Position numbers and translations under genes: made by a program. The notes under the pieces are model-generated. The model ran no database searches and was not told where the DNA came from. It was given only the letters and a program-made list of their open reading frames with translations. A stretch of 64,000 bases of DNA from Nitrospira sp. (GTDB lineage Bacteria > Nitrospirota > Nitrospiria > Nitrospirales > Nitrospiraceae), in NCBI GenBank assembly GCA_031315995.1, contig JALDRG010000009.1, forward strand, positions 1 to 64,000, in the 5' to 3' direction. This document shows, in pieces, positions 46,480-55,847 of the stretch (position 1 is its first letter; each line of letters opens with the position of its first letter).

Positions 46480-46849
46480 CAGGCGTGAACTCTCTGGAAC
46501 AGCCGCCTCCTATACTCACAATGAATCTTTCGGTGGTTCGATGAATCACCATAACCAGGGAGGACATTCATGTTTCCTGCGATAATACGCTCGCATCATC
46601 GTCGGATGTTCCCCTCACCTCGCGATGGTCGCTCTCGTCGGACTTTTCATGGGTGTGTGTTCATGATGATCCGAAAGGACCCTAGGACATACGATACACA
46701 TGTCGAACCTGTTCACCCATCACAAGGAGTTCGCACGAATGACCGTCATGAATTTTGAGCCTCACATATGTCGTCTGTCGGACTGCCGACCGATGTGATC
46801 GAAACGGATCACGAGGATCATGGATGAAGAACATCAAAGGCGGTATTGA
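46480..46849. other. Region between PstS-like and PsiE-like pseudogenes
   Basis: 370 bases. A plus-strand ATG at 46570 has GGGAGGACATTC upstream and a 62-codon frame rich in Arg/His; it may be the original 5' end of the PsiE-like gene but shows no clear motif. Otherwise nothing recognised. Confidence 0.4.
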
Positions 46850-47234
46850 GTGTTGATCCTGACGATTCTTATCGCGCTTACCGGAGGGCGAATAAAGACC
46901 TTCCTGGATATGGGGCTGTTGTTTCATGCTCCGGTTGAGATGAGGCTGCGGCAAGATTATCGTCGATACGTTGATCCTTCTTGCGTGGTGGAAGTATTCA
47001 AGGCTGACGCTGACCTATTTTTCAGAAGGCCGCGTCAAGGTCACCTTCATCGTCGACACCATCCTAGTCGTGATGTTGACGGAAATCATATCCCCTCTGG
47101 TTCAAGGATGCCACGTCCATCCAAGATGCTCTCACTGGGAGCAGTTCTTCTAACCCTTGGAGCAATTCGCGTGAGTGGCGGTGCGTTGTTCGCCCGCGCC
47201 GGAGATGGAAATGGAAAGGATTGTTTTGGGTGAA
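46850..47234 (+). pseudogene. Decayed PsiE-family (phosphate-starvation-inducible) membrane protein gene
   Basis: Plus-strand fragments in alternating frames read LILTILIALTGGRIKTFLDMG and LLFHAPVEMRLRQ, then ILLAWWKYSRLTLTYFSEGR and VKVTFIVDTILVVMLTEIIS, then KMLSLGAVLLTLGAIRV and AVRCSPAPE. In order these fit the four-helix PsiE fold (TYF-EGRV--F-VDT at helix 3, KML-LG--LL-LG-IRV at helix 4). At least two indels separate them. PsiE is part of the Pho regulon in E. coli, matching the neighbourhood. Confidence 0.7.
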
Positions 47235-47333
47235 ATCTGGATGGCTGGGAATTAGCAAAATTGAGGGACCGTTGATGTCAGGACACAAGGCAGGGGCACA
47301 AGCGTAGGAGCACTACAGGTTTGTCTATACACG

Positions 47334-47347
47334 GCTCACTAGTGAGC
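47334..47347. promoter_or_regulatory. 14-bp perfect palindrome, possible operator
   Basis: GCTCACTAGTGAGC, self-complementary without spacer, 36 bases before the ATG of the small pseudogene at 47383. A dimeric repressor site is plausible; no cognate regulator identified. Confidence 0.4.
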
Positions 47348-47382
47348 AGTCCTGAGATAAGTCAACAACCAGGAGGAGCGTC

Positions 47383-47560
47383 ATGGTCCATCCATTCATC
47401 TCCATCGAAGCTGAATCATTGATTCTCGATCTGCTGCAGGCGCGGAAGTCCTTGACGCTCGAGCAGGTTGTCGCTCTGCTCCCAGACTGACGTGGAACCA
47501 GTGTTCAAAGCCGTCGACGAGCTGACCGCCGAAGGAAGGTGTTACTGCTTCGGAGAAGGT
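47383..47560 (+). pseudogene. Decayed small helix-turn-helix-like protein gene
   Basis: ATG at 47383 with AGGAGG upstream. Frame 1 gives MVHPFISIEAESLILDLLQA and RKSLTLEQVVALLPD then a stop; shifting frame continues LTWNQ, then FKAVDELTAEG, then KVLLLRRRFQYEIERI. Joined, this is a compact protein of about 65 aa of winged-helix look (LTLEQVV - LTWNQVFxAVDELxxxG - LLRRxxFxYEI). At least three single-base indels are required. I recall similar small proteins in Nitrospira; name unknown. Confidence 0.65.
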
Positions 47561-47773
47561 TTCAGTATGAAATCGAACGGATCCCGATCAAAGAGTCTGT
47601 CTTGGCTTCTATGTTTGAGCGGCGAGTGAGAGGGTTTTGATGCCTTCCCTCTCTTAGGGCTCGCAACTTCCAGCCAAGTCGGCACCATGTACGACCCTGA
47701 CGTTGGCGCGCGTGTGTGAGTCGAACGGCGATCGTTGCGTCAGGCTGCCGTGACGATGTCGCTCTCGAGGCCT

Positions 47774-48190
47774 TTAGCTCACTTCATAGGTTCCCTTCTC
47801 GACTTCTTTCGCAGCTGGCGTTGCTGCCATGCGCTGAGCAGCTCCGGTACCAAGACCTGGACATCCTGCAGGCCGTGCAGGCTCTTTGGTGTCTCGATCG
47901 GTAATCTTGAATCTCAATAGCAGGACGTCGGTGCCCTGGCATACAAGGCCTTCCCAAACAGGAGCTGACCGGCCAGCGACAGGCGCGGACGGCATTGGTT
48001 TCTCAGGCGCCTCCTGTGCGTCAACTTGCATACAAGCGATCACCTGGGTGCTCGAGCGGACCAGGACTATATCGTCCTCCCTTTGAAGGCGGACCGCCGT
48101 GTTGTACACACCTGGGTCGGTTTCTTTCAGGCTCCGATCAAGGAGGCAGGGCGCATGCGGCGCGCTGAGTTTGAGACGGTCCATGGGCAC
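47774..48190 (-). pseudogene. Frameshifted 3' tail of the YncE-like gene
   Basis: Minus-strand sequence beyond the frame of the adjacent propeller gene still looks coding: LLDRSLKETDPGVYNTAVRL, then VIACMQVDAQEAPEKP, then VLLLRFKITDRDTKEP and, in another frame near 47790, AKEVEKGTYEVS. The LRFKITDRDTKEP block resembles ATLRLRDTKTGQPLTG in the same protein's N-terminal part, so this is likely a second copy of that domain cut off by an indel at about 48190. Confidence 0.6.
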
Positions 48191-49637
48191 CATCCCGTAC
48201 CTTCATATAATAGTAGATGGTGCGATCGGGCGCATTCGCGACCAGCATGCCGTGTCCCTCGGGGGCAGGGACCATCATGTCCGCCACACCGATCTCATCA
48301 GGCAACGTGTTCGGTGCGGACTGTCCGACTGGCACTTCTGCTGTGACCAGCCGACCTTTGCGGAGTTCACTCAGTTCGATCAGAGACAGTTTCTCCGAAG
48401 CCAGCCCTCGAACATAAGCATATTGAGGCGTGAATCCTACCTCGTAGGGCTCCCTGACGACCGTGGTGGAGGCGATCATGGTGTTGCTGTTGCTGTCGAA
48501 GACTGAAACGGTGTGATTCAGCTGATTCACCGCCAGCCCGAATTGCCCTGATGGCTCGAAGCGTAGGCCGACCACTCCCGATGGCGTGGGAATACCGGCG
48601 ACGATCCGGCGCTGTTCCGGATCGATCACGCCGATCTCATTCCCATTGAGCGCCGATACGTAGAAAAGGTGACTCGCTGAGCTGTAGGCAGCCGCGACAG
48701 GCGTATGGCCAAGAGAGATTTCAGCGATCTTTTCCCGCTGGTTCGTTGTGAAAAGGGTGGCCGTATGGTCGGCGCTGTTCGTAATCAGGACAAACCGGCC
48801 GTCGGTCGTAAAGCTGATCTGATGCAGACCGTTCCCCACGGGAAGGGTGGCCACAAGGCTGTTGGTGACTGTGTCGATCACGGTAACCAGTGGAGCCTCG
48901 TCAAGCCCGACCCACGCGAAACGCCCATCTGGTTGCAGAGCGATGCGGCGAGGCCGGCCCTGCCCCCCTGTCGCAAGCACGTTCAGCACGCTCCGTGTGA
49001 CCGTATTGACCACCGCGACGGAAGATTGGTCGGGAAGCGTGACATAAAGCGAGTTCTTATCCCGAGACAGGACCCAATCCGCTCCGGTGCCAGGGAGTTG
49101 GATCATGCTTTCAAGTTTCGTCCGACTCATGGCGATCTGGGGATTGATCACCGAGATGGTCTGATCGTGATTCAGCACGAGCATGAGATAGCTGTTGAGA
49201 TCGATATCGGCTCGCGCGGCGAGGGTCCCGCCGAGAAAACTTTTCACTTTGTCGGCACAAGCGGTCTCATTCGCCACCATTTCAGAACGACGAAGAGCCA
49301 TCCATGCGCGCGGATGCAGCCCCGTGAGGGGCTGCCCCGTTTTTGTATCGCGCAGGCGCAGCGTGGCGATGGCGTCATCCCCGGCCATTAAGTCGTTCGA
49401 GGTCTTCTCGCTCTTAGTCGGTTGGGTCAGCGAAAACTCCATGGCGACCTGTTCTCTCACGACCGTGTGGGTGCCATGCGTATCTGAACGTTCGACTGTC
49501 GGGGAGGCTGCCGCCGCAGCGATCCATCCATAGCACGTCAGGCCGATCATGCAGAGCGCCATCCCTGGCAGAAGTCGATTCTGGTCTCTACCGATGGCCA
49601 GATGCATGTTTGTGAGATTAAGCCGTCGATGTCTCAT
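48138..49637 (-). CDS. YncE-like beta-propeller surface/secreted protein (probably 3'-truncated)
   Basis: About 499 aa from the ATG at 49637, whose ATGA overlaps the stop of the oxidase gene; an earlier in-frame ATG at 49856 would lie inside that gene. Signal peptide around 24-45 (LLPGMALCMIGLTCYGWIAA). Then a short beta domain (FSLTQPTKSEKT ... ATLRLRDTKTGQPLTGLHPR) and a seven-blade-type propeller with repeats VAVVNTVTRSVLNVLATGGQ, VTVIDTVTNSLVATLPVGNG, IGVIDPEQRRIVAGIPTPSG and VSVFDSNSNTMIASTTVV. It ends in an unnatural QTQRAACALPP after a probable frameshift near 48190. Last gene of the oxidase cluster; it may tether, stabilise or accept electrons from the oxidase. Confidence 0.8.
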   Translation of the reverse strand: MRHRRLNLTNMHLAIGRDQNRLLPGMALCMIGLTCYGWIAAAAASPTVERSDTHGTHTVVREQVAMEFSLTQPTKSEKTSNDLMAGDDAIATLRLRDTKTGQPLTGLHPRAWMALRRSEMVANETACADKVKSFLGGTLAARADIDLNSYLMLVLNHDQTISVINPQIAMSRTKLESMIQLPGTGADWVLSRDKNSLYVTLPDQSSVAVVNTVTRSVLNVLATGGQGRPRRIALQPDGRFAWVGLDEAPLVTVIDTVTNSLVATLPVGNGLHQISFTTDGRFVLITNSADHTATLFTTNQREKIAEISLGHTPVAAAYSSASHLFYVSALNGNEIGVIDPEQRRIVAGIPTPSGVVGLRFEPSGQFGLAVNQLNHTVSVFDSNSNTMIASTTVVREPYEVGFTPQYAYVRGLASEKLSLIELSELRKGRLVTAEVPVGQSAPNTLPDEIGVADMMVPAPEGHGMLVANAPDRTIYYYMKVRDGAHGPSQTQRAACALPP

Positions 49638-52600
49638 GGTACGTAGCAGGCCTTTGGCAACTCGTACGCCTGTGTCTGAGGGGTGACGCGGAAGATCCCC
49701 CACAGCCCACCACCGAGCGCAAACCCTTCCTGCGTTCGGTAGAGATAATCGCCAGGCGCCTTCATGCAGCCTCCTGCTGTGGTGAGAATATTGATATGGC
49801 GCGCCGGACCGATCCCGCCAACGGACCCGATGCGATTGGGACTTAACTTGTTCCACCCCATCACGCTGGAGTCGCAGGGATTTCCGGCTTGTTCACATTT
49901 CCAAGGGTTCATGATCCAGTCGTGACCGAAGAGCGTAAAGGCATGGTTGCGCGGGTGCCCTCCAGGATGGACTACCCGGAACCGCACAGGAGATCCGGCT
50001 TCGGCGGTGAAGATCGGCGTTGTCGGATCGCAGGGCGGTGAAGGGCATCCTGCGTGCGACACCGTCGAACTGAACACGTTCGACCAATCGTACTCGCTGG
50101 TGGCTTCCGGTGGATCGGCGGGACTGAGTCCCAAGCGCGCCCACAGAGGCTCCATGCTGTAATTGAAGGCCTTTTGCCCGGAATCCTCTGCGTCATCACC
50201 GTTCCGAAGATTGTACATGGGCTGACCGAACTGCTTTAGGCTCACATAGTCTTGATAGAGCAGCACAAATTCTCGAAAGAGAGGATTGTACTGGGAGTCG
50301 CAGATAGTGGCGGATGCCTTGCTGTTCACGTCCGGTCCACAATGATTGGCATCGTAGCGCTCAGCGTGAGTGGCATTGACCGGTCTTGTGAAATGCGATC
50401 CCTCCGGTTCTATAACCAATGCGCCAATCGCTCCATGGGCTGGGTGTTTGATGACATCTCCCATGTCCGTGAGCGACACGACTCCGAACTCCATTGGAGT
50501 CCATTGTGGTTTCCCGTCGATAAACTTAAGATCACCTGCATACCAATCATATTCCTTCTTATGAGGGCATAAATCTGTGACACATGGTGCTGCAGTACTG
50601 TCTTCATTTAAGCCGACGTTGGCCCCACCGTGGAGCCGTGTCTTTTGGGTCACAAGCTGGGCGTGGAGTCCGATCCGATTGGAGGCTTGCACCTGGTTGA
50701 AATTGAACCGTTCCGTGATGGGCGGCAGCGTGTTATACCCCCAACTGTCGGGGTTCATCGGACCGTCCGGCATGACAACCGGCAGTCGATTGGTGAAGGA
50801 CACCGAGATACAATCACCGGCTGCGGCTCGTAAAATAAGCGGTTCGAATCGTTTGCCGGCAGCGAACGCGTCTCGATGCGCCTTGAGCTGGCCAGCGCGC
50901 GTGGGAATAACTTGTGTCGCCCCCGCCATATTGGGGTCTGCTTCCTCGGGGTCTTCCAAAAAAACGATTCCATAGGGATCTTTAATTCCAAAGGCCTCGT
51001 TGTACACCACGCCGCTCGGCACAATCTCTTTCGCCAGCCAGGCACTTACATTGAAGGAAAGTCGTCTATCCACTGTCGCTGGGTCACATACGTCATATCT
51101 ATGAAGAGGATCTTCTGTGGAGAGAGAGTCCAATAATAAAGTCGTTGCTGGGTCCCTTGACGGAAGCAAGCTGATACCTGTTTCTTTCGAGGTTTGCCCT
51201 GGCCCAAAGGTGCGCAGAATCCCCCATTGACCATCCCAGAGGTTGTCGGTCGCAGACGAGGCGTACCAATAATCGGTTGTGCCTCTATTATCGCCGGGAG
51301 TTTCGACGAGGGCATCGAACTCGAAGTGTTCCGAAATTCCGATCGATTGACCATTCACATAACCTGAATTCTGTGAGCCTGGCTGTGAGAGCCATTTGGT
51401 CCCGTGCATGGTGAAGACATGGTTCTCTTCCTGCGCGCCTTGGATGAGGCGAATCTGGAGGCGATCACCATCGTACGCGCGCAACAGTGGTGTCGCCGGA
51501 TCGCCCGACACCCGTCCTTTCCCAAGGGGCTCGGTAAAAATCTCCTGACCGCGATTGCCTTGATATCCATGGACTTGGGAGCTGAACACATTGGCCATAT
51601 CTCCAGCTTGGTCCTGTTTCTGTGTCAGGAGGCCGTTTGTGCTCGGTTCTCCGATGCGCAAGGGAATAGGCTCATTGCGGTAGTTCAGCAATTGGGTTCC
51701 CGGATCGCTGGATGAGATACCTTCCGGAAAAGGCTTGCGCAAATGGACGAAAGGCGTAAACAGGTTGTCTTCCGTGATGTTGGTGGGGTTCACCGGTCGA
51801 TTGGACGCATCGTACACGATCGCAAAATCGGCAAAGGCCAGGTTGAATTCGCGCTTCGTCAATTCAGGATCGACGTTCGCTCGCGTGTCCTTGTCCGGAC
51901 AGCTCGCGGTATCATTTTCGTTTTCCACACAAGCCTTGCCTTGTTTACGAGTAATGATATTGGCTGCGTAATGTGTCGGCCCGCCATCGGTGCGTGTTTC
52001 TCCGCCATGCACCACCGTCTTGGGCTTATTGTCCGCGCCGTTGCCCCCCATCGGAGCGCCGTCGGGGAATTCCCACTTGGAATTGGTTGGTTCAATGACG
52101 AGTCCGGCATAGAGCCCATGGTGCTGGTGCGAACTTGGGCCGAAGTGGTCATGGGTAAAGACGGTACGCATGGTACGGTCCGACGTATTGGGCTCACCGG
52201 GACGTTGGTTCAAGAGCGGGTCTGCCCACCAACGTTGGACCGTCGTCTGCGCGCCGCACCAGGGATGCTGGTTCCAGTCCTCCGGATTGAGCGAATTCGG
52301 GCAAATCCCTCGCGGATCGTCGGCCATCTCTCCCCCACTGAGGAACAGCCGATGGGTCTTGGGCTTGAAGATCTGTGTCCCGCCGATGGATTGTTGATAT
52401 CGGTTGTTGGCGGCAATCCGCTCGCGGATCTCGTCCGCCGCGAATGTGCCGTCTTCATAATTCCAACCGTTTCCGGATCCGTCGGAGGACGTGACATCGA
52501 ATTTCACCAAATGGATGTGTTGACCAATCGTATCGGTCGGCGAATAGACCTGAAAGTCATCCAGATTCAGGTTTCCTGGGATCAGGTTGGTCGCCTTGAA

Positions 52601-55162
52601 GACCACACATTCTCCCGATTTGACGCGGAAAAATAGGGGCTCGGCCGGACGCGACCCCGCAAAGGTCTCCTTCATATCTTGCTCAAGAATCGCGATCCTG
52701 GCTTGGGGGTCGTGCCAGCCATGCTTATTGACCTGCATATCGAATTGCACATAGGCCGCGCGATAGTGGCGAGTTTCAACCAGATGCTGACTCTTATCTG
52801 CGCCATAAAAGACGTTCGGACAAGGATCGGCGTACGGCGCCCCTGGCTGAGGTTCCCGGCCATTGACCTGAAACAAGACTCGTTCGTTCGAGTCATCGCA
52901 CTTCCCCGACGAATCGCAGCTGGGGTAGCCTTTCCCTTCCCAATTAAAAGTCGTCGTCACCGGCACGCCTTGCCCCTCTCCGGAGTGGAACTTGATGGCC
53001 GTTTGCTCCTCCGCCGTTCCTTTCTGCGGTAAGGGTAAAATGTCGGCTTTGTCCAACTCCTGCGCGAAGTCCAGCAGCAGGGGATCGGCGTTTTCCTGAT
53101 GGACCCGGCCGGCGATACAGGCGGCATCACGCTTGCCTTTTTCGTACAAATCTTCGCCGGGCCGTCGGGGCGTATTGCAGATGGCGTCGGTGGGCGGCGT
53201 CATCATGTCATGCGGGCCTTTCGGTTTCTTAGCCGTCTCCCCGCTCACGATAATATGCCGCTGCAGCGTGTCCGGATCGTCGGCATGATCGAGGTCATAG
53301 GGCGGCTGGGGCGGGCGATGGCCCGGCTTGCCCGCGATATAGAAGGGGTAGCCTTTGAAGTCTGCGGTCGGCATGGGGGCCATGGCGACTCGTGGAAGCG
53401 GTACGAGGGCAGGATTGGGGGTGCCGCCCGCAATTTCGCCGTCCGGAAGATTCCGATTCTTGGTCCCGGCTTCAAAGACATCGTGGCTGCGCCACAGTTC
53501 CCACATGCCCTCCGCGAAATGGGGATATAGATGGCAGTGGAAAATCGAGTCGCCCGGTGTGAAATTGCGATTGCCCGATCCGCCATAATGCACTTCATAG
53601 TTGAATACGGCGCCCGGTGAAATCGTCTGCGAATCCAAGTACAGCGAATTGGGATCGTGCTTGTCTTGGACCCATTGATGCGCGTGCAGATGGAAGACGT
53701 GTGTTTCCTTCGGGCCAGCGTGCATGTTTCGGAAACGGACAGGATCGCCGATATATGAGTGGTGCACGTTCGAGGGATCGTCAGGATAGAGCGCCTTCAC
53801 GGCGTTGTTGTCCTCATCTTTACTGACGACCATGGCCGGGTCGCCGTTGGCCCATGAGGTGAGAAAAAACTCCTCGAGCTTGCATTCGGGACAATCGGCT
53901 GCCGGACCGACTCCCTTCCGAGCAGCCAGCACCATCGCGCCCATCCCTCCGGCACCATAATTGATCCCCATGCCGTCTCGGATGCTGCTGTAGGGAGAAT
54001 CCTCCTCGGCCAATTCCTGGAAGGCTTGCACCGCCGTGAGCTCGTCGTGAAAAATCGAGGTAAATTCTCGGTACGGCTTCCCACAGGAGTTGCCCTCTCC
54101 TTGCTGGGCGCATCCTTCCTCATGCCGGATATCGATGACCGCGTTGAGGTCGGAATAGATCAGTTCGTCTCCCTTGCGCAGATTGAGAATAGGGTCGCCG
54201 GCGCGGGGATGGCCGGTGGGAAATGTCGCGTCATAGTCGATGATTGGTTGTCCGAACCGCGTCGTCATGGGCGTGCCGTTTGCCGACTTCTTGGTTGCCA
54301 GTTTCATGTCCTCCGCCGTCACCTGCGATCGATACCAGGTCGCACCCTTCGGCTGGACGTTCACCGATCCAAAGAGGCCCAATCCCAATTGCCCGCCGTC
54401 CCCCTCTCCTCCGACCGCCGCTCCCATTGAATAGAAGAGAAACGCGCCCTCTTTCTTGGCATACCACGTATAGATCTTGGTCTCCCCCGGCGCGGCTAAG
54501 GATGACTGGTTGGCGCCGACGTTGGCGCCATCGGACGCAATCCCGGCAGCCGTCGGGGTGGGCACATAGTCCAGACCATTCACATGCATGGACGCATGCC
54601 TCGTGACCGGATCGTCCGCGTCTATGACGACCGTGAGCCCAGATGCAGGTTCCTTGTTCACGGATTGGAAGTCGACTATCGGAGTCAGTAAGTTTGTGAA
54701 GGTCACCTGCAAGCAATCGCCCTCGTTGACCCGCAAGACCAACGGGCGTGGCCGTTTGTCGGCCCGCAGCTTGACTCGCCCGGCGAGGTGCACATCTTTA
54801 TCAGGATGGGAGGGATCGTAGGGGCCGATCGCTTCTTCTACGACAGAGGCGCTGCTTCGTTCGTTGTCGTCGTCCTCCATGCTCTTGACCACATCCCGTC
54901 GCAGAGCATACACCAGCCCTTCGGGATTGAAAGCGCCAAACCGGTTGTAGTAGTAGACCTGCTCCAGCGCCACGACCTGGGCCTGAACGGTGTGTCGGCA
55001 CTGAGGTGTGGTGGATGGCGTCGCGTCTGGGCTTATATGTGTACAACTCGTGAGTCCCCAGAGCGCTCCCGCGAGGAGAGTCCCAATCGATCGCCCCCTG
55101 GGCGACACGGGAGTGCGCACTCGTGCGAATATCCGTGAGCAGTTCTCGCTCATACACTTCAT
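49634..55162 (-). CDS. Giant multicopper-oxidase-like lipoprotein (1842 aa)
   Basis: N-terminal lipoprotein-type signal (GTLLAGALWGLTSC), so probably outer-membrane or surface anchored. It contains repeated cupredoxin-like domains. Copper-type motifs: HLHAH at 491-495; the cluster HCHLYPH (542-548) followed by FAEGMW, with His542, Cys543, His544, His548 and Met553 as in a type 1/type 3 copper site; HIH at 882-884; and THDHFGPSSHQHHG (His1004, 1006, 1012, 1014, 1015). Together they can supply a type 1 and a trinuclear centre, apparently split between distant parts of the chain. The size is like MofA/McoA-type oxidases implicated in Mn(II) oxidation rather than the 500-aa CueO/laccase class. 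Start ATG with GGAGG 8 bases upstream; overlaps the next gene by 4 bases. Confidence 0.85.
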   Translation of the reverse strand: MKCMSENCSRIFARVRTPVSPRGRSIGTLLAGALWGLTSCTHISPDATPSTTPQCRHTVQAQVVALEQVYYYNRFGAFNPEGLVYALRRDVVKSMEDDDNERSSASVVEEAIGPYDPSHPDKDVHLAGRVKLRADKRPRPLVLRVNEGDCLQVTFTNLLTPIVDFQSVNKEPASGLTVVIDADDPVTRHASMHVNGLDYVPTPTAAGIASDGANVGANQSSLAAPGETKIYTWYAKKEGAFLFYSMGAAVGGEGDGGQLGLGLFGSVNVQPKGATWYRSQVTAEDMKLATKKSANGTPMTTRFGQPIIDYDATFPTGHPRAGDPILNLRKGDELIYSDLNAVIDIRHEEGCAQQGEGNSCGKPYREFTSIFHDELTAVQAFQELAEEDSPYSSIRDGMGINYGAGGMGAMVLAARKGVGPAADCPECKLEEFFLTSWANGDPAMVVSKDEDNNAVKALYPDDPSNVHHSYIGDPVRFRNMHAGPKETHVFHLHAHQWVQDKHDPNSLYLDSQTISPGAVFNYEVHYGGSGNRNFTPGDSIFHCHLYPHFAEGMWELWRSHDVFEAGTKNRNLPDGEIAGGTPNPALVPLPRVAMAPMPTADFKGYPFYIAGKPGHRPPQPPYDLDHADDPDTLQRHIIVSGETAKKPKGPHDMMTPPTDAICNTPRRPGEDLYEKGKRDAACIAGRVHQENADPLLLDFAQELDKADILPLPQKGTAEEQTAIKFHSGEGQGVPVTTTFNWEGKGYPSCDSSGKCDDSNERVLFQVNGREPQPGAPYADPCPNVFYGADKSQHLVETRHYRAAYVQFDMQVNKHGWHDPQARIAILEQDMKETFAGSRPAEPLFFRVKSGECVVFKATNLIPGNLNLDDFQVYSPTDTIGQHIHLVKFDVTSSDGSGNGWNYEDGTFAADEIRERIAANNRYQQSIGGTQIFKPKTHRLFLSGGEMADDPRGICPNSLNPEDWNQHPWCGAQTTVQRWWADPLLNQRPGEPNTSDRTMRTVFTHDHFGPSSHQHHGLYAGLVIEPTNSKWEFPDGAPMGGNGADNKPKTVVHGGETRTDGGPTHYAANIITRKQGKACVENENDTASCPDKDTRANVDPELTKREFNLAFADFAIVYDASNRPVNPTNITEDNLFTPFVHLRKPFPEGISSSDPGTQLLNYRNEPIPLRIGEPSTNGLLTQKQDQAGDMANVFSSQVHGYQGNRGQEIFTEPLGKGRVSGDPATPLLRAYDGDRLQIRLIQGAQEENHVFTMHGTKWLSQPGSQNSGYVNGQSIGISEHFEFDALVETPGDNRGTTDYWYASSATDNLWDGQWGILRTFGPGQTSKETGISLLPSRDPATTLLLDSLSTEDPLHRYDVCDPATVDRRLSFNVSAWLAKEIVPSGVVYNEAFGIKDPYGIVFLEDPEEADPNMAGATQVIPTRAGQLKAHRDAFAAGKRFEPLILRAAAGDCISVSFTNRLPVVMPDGPMNPDSWGYNTLPPITERFNFNQVQASNRIGLHAQLVTQKTRLHGGANVGLNEDSTAAPCVTDLCPHKKEYDWYAGDLKFIDGKPQWTPMEFGVVSLTDMGDVIKHPAHGAIGALVIEPEGSHFTRPVNATHAERYDANHCGPDVNSKASATICDSQYNPLFREFVLLYQDYVSLKQFGQPMYNLRNGDDAEDSGQKAFNYSMEPLWARLGLSPADPPEATSEYDWSNVFSSTVSHAGCPSPPCDPTTPIFTAEAGSPVRFRVVHPGGHPRNHAFTLFGHDWIMNPWKCEQAGNPCDSSVMGWNKLSPNRIGSVGGIGPARHINILTTAGGCMKAPGDYLYRTQEGFALGGGLWGIFRVTPQTQAYELPKACYVP

Positions 55163-55218
55163 GGTCCATCCTCCAATCGCAGCGTCGCAGTGTGTGTCTG
55201 GAATGCAGGCCGCTGCAC

Positions 55219-55785
55219 TTACCGCACTATAGAAAGCCGGTTGATCGCAAATCCTGTGGGATGCCTGTCTTGGGTATTGAATTCAATGCAACCAATATCG
55301 GCTCCCTCGACACCGAGAAACGTGGCCGAATCGTCACCTGCCGATGAGGACTGGCAGGGCTGCGAGAACTTCTCGACCTCCTGTCCCGTCGAATCATAGA
55401 CGGTCAGGGTGCCTGTGAAGGGGCCACTTCCGAGAATTTGAATCTGCGCGCCTGCGGCGGAGACCGGCTTCTGGAATTTGATGCAAATCGGGCCGTCATC
55501 GGGACCCTGATTCTTCGTCCACAAGACGGCTTCCTCAGGTTGAAAACAACCCGGCCAATCCGGCTTCTCCGGAGCACTCTGGTGACGTAGAGAAAGAGAA
55601 CTCTGCAACTTGCCATTTGCATCGCGCCAATAGTGGAACACGGTGACCGTGAGATCATCGGTTGTGAATGTGCCGTTGCTATTGTCGATTGCGGCGGGAA
55701 CAGATGACTTTTCCCCTCGGTCCCAGTCGATGACGATGGCGTTGTTCAAATTGATGCGATCAGCGACAAATGTATGGGTCGCCAT
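55219..55785 (-). CDS. Hypothetical protein of the oxidase cluster
   Basis: 188 aa from the ATG at 55785 (GAGGAGGAATTCAC before it). No signal peptide is evident; it starts MATHTFVADRINLNNAIVID. Two beta-rich halves: a short one to about 70 (TTDDLTVTVFHYWRDANGKL) and a lectin-like one at about 100-188 (GPDDGPICIKFQKPVSAAGA, GTLTVYDSTGQEVEKFSQPC, GCIEFNTQD, GFAINRLSIVR) resembling carbohydrate-binding or PEP-CTERM-type beta-sandwiches. Function unknown; 56 bases from the oxidase gene. Confidence 0.75.
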   Translation of the reverse strand: MATHTFVADRINLNNAIVIDWDRGEKSSVPAAIDNSNGTFTTDDLTVTVFHYWRDANGKLQSSLSLRHQSAPEKPDWPGCFQPEEAVLWTKNQGPDDGPICIKFQKPVSAAGAQIQILGSGPFTGTLTVYDSTGQEVEKFSQPCQSSSAGDDSATFLGVEGADIGCIEFNTQDRHPTGFAINRLSIVR

Positions 55786-55847
55786 GTGAATTCCTCCTCG
55801 CCCATATTGTGACGTTGGCTCATTCTCGCTCATCACATGCGTGACGA

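Noticed and set aside
43975..48137. Local sequencing or assembly error as the sole cause of the broken frames
   Set aside because: Cannot be excluded without reads, but indels are confined to this zone while about 60 kb around it is intact, so true decay is preferred; kept as a caveat in the findings.
49638..49856. Upstream start for the YncE-like gene at 49856
   Set aside because: It would add 73 residues inside the end of the oxidase gene in another frame; the ATG at 49637 gives a coupled ATGA overlap and a proper signal peptide.
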